Assembly: GCF_014873945.1 (NCBI RefSeq)
Contig: NZ_JADBEC010000001.1
Location: 3,551,001 to 3,615,000, forward strand
Reading direction: 5' to 3'
DNA from: Rhizobium viscosum
GTDB lineage: Bacteria > Pseudomonadota > Alphaproteobacteria > Rhizobiales > Rhizobiaceae
Length of the DNA: 64,000 nt
The notes under the pieces were generated by a model. The model worked only from the letters and a program-made list of their open reading frames with translations, did no database searches and was not told the DNA's origin. Shown here piece after piece: positions 61,570-64,000 of the stretch (within the stretch, counting starts at the first letter, position 1; each line of letters starts with the position of its first letter). Made by a program: the position numbers and the translations under genes.

Positions 61570-62190
61570 GTGACTGACGGGACGGACAGTCCGGACGAGG
61601 CGCGTGAGGCTGATGGCGGCCATGAAAGGCCTGTAAGAGCGGATGCGCGGCGCAACCTGGATTCGCTGCTGAAAGCCGCCTTGGATGTATTTGCCACCTC
61701 CGGCGTGGATGCTCCGGTGCGCGAGATCGCCGACAAGGCAGGGGTGGGCGTCGGCACGCTCTACCGCCATTTTCCGCAGCGTTCGGATCTCATCAAGGCG
61801 GTCGTGCGCAACGAAATGGATGCCTGCGCCGATGCCGCCGTGACGCTTGCCGCCGAACACGAGCCGGGAGAGGCGTTGTCACGCTGGATGCTGCGCTTTA
61901 CGGATTTCATCATGGCCAAGCGCGGCCTTGCCGCGGCACTCCATTCCGGCGACCCGGCCTATCAGGCGCTGCCGGCCTATTTCGACGAGCGCATGATCCC
62001 GGCTTTGCAGGGCCTGCTGGATGGGGCCGTTGCCGCCGGAGCAGCACGCGGCGATATCGAGGCGAGCGAACTCCTGCGCGCCGGCGCGCAGCTTTCCAAT
62101 CTCGGGCAGGGGGATGATCCGGCGGCGACGCGGCGGATGATTGCGCTTCTTGTGGATGGGATGCGTTATGGGGCTGAGGTGAAAGGATGA
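61570..62190 (+). CDS. TetR-family transcriptional repressor
   Basis: This 206-residue protein has a TetR helix-turn-helix at about 20-65 (RRNLDSLLKAALDVFATSGV, VREIADKAGVGVGTLYRHFP, QRSDLIKAVV) and a SbtR/YcdC-like C-terminal domain. I chose GTG 61570, which has AGAGG 8 bp upstream, because the earlier in-frame ATG 61543 falls inside the operator dyad. It presumably represses itself and the divergent aldo/keto reductase. Confidence 0.9.
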   Translation: MTDGTDSPDEAREADGGHERPVRADARRNLDSLLKAALDVFATSGVDAPVREIADKAGVGVGTLYRHFPQRSDLIKAVVRNEMDACADAAVTLAAEHEPGEALSRWMLRFTDFIMAKRGLAAALHSGDPAYQALPAYFDERMIPALQGLLDGAVAAGAARGDIEASELLRAGAQLSNLGQGDDPAATRRMIALLVDGMRYGAEVKG

Positions 62191-62239
62191 TGTTGCGAGC
62201 CGTTGCTAAAATGAACTGCCACGTCGCCAGCCGGCTCTA

Positions 62240-62851
62240 ATGGACATGATTTCGATGACGACAAACAAGGTAGCGGCTGTATCGGGGTTGCATAATGACC
62301 GATGGTATATCCATCGCATTATAGCCGCATGCATCCTTGCAGTAACATTCGGAGCTTATCTTCGCATCCTTGATTTTTGGTCCCTAAGCGGAGGTGTTTT
62401 CAGTCAACAGTTGCGAGATTTGTTCCACTTTCCAGGTTTTCTTCTGCTGTTTTTGCCTGCCATTTTTTCTGTTCTTATCTGGTTCATCAGTGCGATTATT
62501 GCATTGTTTCGACTGCATTTTCGTCTGGTCGCAAGCAATATCGCTGCCATTGCGCTTCTTTACGGCTGCCTGTCAGCAATCCTGATCGTGCCGATTTTCG
62601 ATCCGTGGTTCTGGTATGTGCTCATCAACAAGTCGCGATTTGAAGCGGTCGTCATTGCAAACAGCCCTGCTGAAGGCGGACCAAGGTTTGCGATCGTTGA
62701 AGAGTGGGACGTGTCACAAGGTATCAGTGGCGAAAGCTTCAATCACCTCGTCACTTTGATTTATGATGAACACGCCACTGCGGACGTTGCCTCATCTGAT
62801 TTGGATCAAAAGCACCTTTATGGCCATTTCTACAGGCGAGACAGCTACTAA
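62240..62851 (+). CDS. Hypothetical membrane protein of lower GC
   Basis: This 203-residue protein has three hydrophobic segments in its first 115 residues (IIAACILAVTFGAYLRILDF, FPGFLLLFLPAIFSVLIWFI, ASNIAAIALLYGCLSAILIV), then a soluble C-terminal region (RFAIVEEWDVSQGISGESFN). Its codon use is visibly richer in A and T than the neighbours, which suggests recent acquisition. No family is recognised. It starts 50 bp after the TetR gene. Confidence 0.65.
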   Translation: MDMISMTTNKVAAVSGLHNDRWYIHRIIAACILAVTFGAYLRILDFWSLSGGVFSQQLRDLFHFPGFLLLFLPAIFSVLIWFISAIIALFRLHFRLVASNIAAIALLYGCLSAILIVPIFDPWFWYVLINKSRFEAVVIANSPAEGGPRFAIVEEWDVSQGISGESFNHLVTLIYDEHATADVASSDLDQKHLYGHFYRRDSY

Positions 62852-62877
62852 CGACGGACAGTCATTTCGTCAGACCG

Positions 62878-63843
62878 TTAGGTTCCGGCCGCCTTCTCCT
62901 TCGGTTTCAGCAGAATGATCAACAGCAGCCCGGCAATGATCAGCGCAGCACCCTCGAGGTGATAGCGCTGCAGCCGTTCGCCCAGGATCAGATAGGCGAG
63001 CACGGCGATGAAGATCGTCTGGACGTAGAGGAGTACGCCGGCGCGGGCGGCACCCAGTGCCTCGATACTCCGGTTGAAGAGATAATACATGAGCGCGCCG
63101 CCGGGGATTGCGACATAGGCAAGCGCGATGAGACCGCTCGTATTCAGCGTCGTGCGTTCGTCGGCGGTGAGCTCGTAAAGGTAGAAGGGCAGGGCTGTCA
63201 GCGCCGCAGCGCCGAGCAGCAGGACGAGCAGGGCAAGGCGGTTCAGGTCGAATTTCGCGCGCCGCAGCAGCACCGTATACAGGCTGAAGCAGAAGGCGCC
63301 GGCGACGATCCAGAGTTCGCCGGGATTGAAGTCGAGGCGCAGCAGCGCATCGGGGCTGCCCTTGACGATGATGAGGAGGATGCCGAGGAAGGCAAGGATG
63401 GAGCCGACCACCTGCCAGGTTCCCATCGGCTCTGACAGCATCAGGCGGGCAAGGATCATGGTGATGATCGGGATCAGTGCGATGATAATGCCGGCGGTGG
63501 TGGCATCGGCATGTTCGAGGCCGACGAAGATCATGCCCTGGCAGATGGCAAGCCCCATGCCGCCGATGAAAAGCAATTCCAGGCCGCGCGCCCGCACCAG
63601 CGCGAGCATCTCTGAAAAATGGCGTTGGACGATCGGCAGCAGGATCGCAAAGGCGATCAGCACGCGCCAGAAGCAGAGCGCCCAGGGCGGCATTTCGGTG
63701 GAGACCCATTTGGCGGCGATATAGACGCCGGCTGAGAGGAGCCAGCAGAGAACGCCCACGGAATAGGCGCCTGCAAGCGAGCCGCCCGCCGCCCGTTCCG
63801 TCCCGACACTATCACCATGGACTGCCAAGACATGTATCGCCAT
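62878..63843 (-). CDS. EamA/DMT-family transporter
   Basis: This 321-residue inner-membrane protein has ten hydrophobic helices in two EamA repeats, with VLCWLLSAGVYIAAKWVSTE and MPPWALCFWRVLIAFAILLP in the first and LGAARAGVLLYVQTIFIAVL then AYLILGERLQRYHLEGAALI in the second. DMT proteins export amino acids and other metabolites; the substrate is open. The N-terminal 25 residues are hydrophilic and the start may be internal. Confidence 0.88.
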   Translation of the reverse strand: MAIHVLAVHGDSVGTERAAGGSLAGAYSVGVLCWLLSAGVYIAAKWVSTEMPPWALCFWRVLIAFAILLPIVQRHFSEMLALVRARGLELLFIGGMGLAICQGMIFVGLEHADATTAGIIIALIPIITMILARLMLSEPMGTWQVVGSILAFLGILLIIVKGSPDALLRLDFNPGELWIVAGAFCFSLYTVLLRRAKFDLNRLALLVLLLGAAALTALPFYLYELTADERTTLNTSGLIALAYVAIPGGALMYYLFNRSIEALGAARAGVLLYVQTIFIAVLAYLILGERLQRYHLEGAALIIAGLLLIILLKPKEKAAGT

Positions 63844-63917
63844 CGGCTAGTTATGCCACAGTTTCCAGGCGCCGCACAGGTGAAGGCGCTGTCGGCAATA
63901 AGCGGTAGGAAGCGGGC

Positions 63918-63998
63918 TTATCCCTCCACGCCGAAGATGATCGCAAGTGCGCGGTTCTCATCGATGCCGTGCAGGCGGGCGAGATCTTCGACGGATTG
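63918..63998 (-). CDS. C-terminus of an unidentified gene (partial, continues past right edge)
   Basis: The minus-strand frame from the right edge reads QSVEDLARLHGIDENRALAI then IFGVEG and TAA at 63918-63920. Its coding character and helical pattern look real, but too little is visible to name a family. Confidence 0.5.
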   Translation of the reverse strand, partial: QSVEDLARLHGIDENRALAIIFGVEG

Positions 63999-64000
63999 AT

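Overview
The window looks like chromosomal DNA of a Rhizobium-type alphaproteobacterium (R. leguminosarum/etli group or close kin). The reasons are the aerobic cobalamin genes in rhizobial order (cobW-cobN-cobO, cobE, cobA-B-C-D), a complete acpXL-to-lpxXL cluster for the very-long-chain fatty acid of rhizobial lipid A, an FnrN-type oxygen regulator preceded by two perfect anaeroboxes, a DUF1127 protein, high GC, and several short palindromic repeat families typical of Rhizobiales. No tRNA, rRNA, CRISPR array or prophage was seen.

Layout. 1-13640: cobalamin genes, interrupted by a small regulator/NTF2-like pair, a cysteine-less isochorismatase-like exported protein, a TauE/SafE permease and a nucleoside hydrolase. 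13637-17731: MFS exporter, DUF1127 protein, agmatinase-family enzyme, and plsY cut by a complete IS5/IS427-type insertion sequence. 17909-20845: winged-helix/TolB/TPR regulator, L,D-transpeptidase, fnrN with its anaeroboxes. 21257-26768: acpXL, fabZXL, fabF2XL, fabF1XL, adhXL, lpxXL, then a PAS protein. 27667-38063: housekeeping and accessory genes (VOC, SRPBCC, AraC-type regulator, gnd, SulP transporter overlapping a PPK2 gene, a TPR membrane protein). 38523-52657: a sugar-oligomer utilisation island: LacI regulator, ABC importer with its own ATPase, GH2 beta-mannosidase, TIM-barrel isomerase/epimerase, Gfo/Idh/MocA oxidoreductase, aldo/keto reductase, GH43 enzyme and a GNAT protein. 53008-58511: metal homeostasis: RcnB-like protein, COG0523 GTPase coupled to a 59-residue Cys-containing ORF, znuA, and divergent znuC-znuB-zur, with three matching Zur-type operators. 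58622-64000: APH-family kinase, ChaC, aldo/keto reductase divergent from a TetR regulator with two operator dyads, a low-GC membrane protein, an EamA exporter and the end of one further gene.

The most notable points are: (1) cobN carries two 151-bp palindromic repeats inserted in frame in opposite orientations, each adding about 50 residues; a third, related copy is intergenic; (2) plsY, usually essential, is split by an apparently intact insertion sequence whose removal would restore the frame exactly; (3) FabF2XL lacks the ketosynthase Cys and first His and looks like a chain-length-factor partner of FabF1XL; (4) a tiny Cys-motif ORF is translationally coupled to a zinc-regulated GTPase; (5) repeat elements supply or touch the stop codons of three genes. 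Most gene functions rest on recognised motifs and context; no database search was possible.
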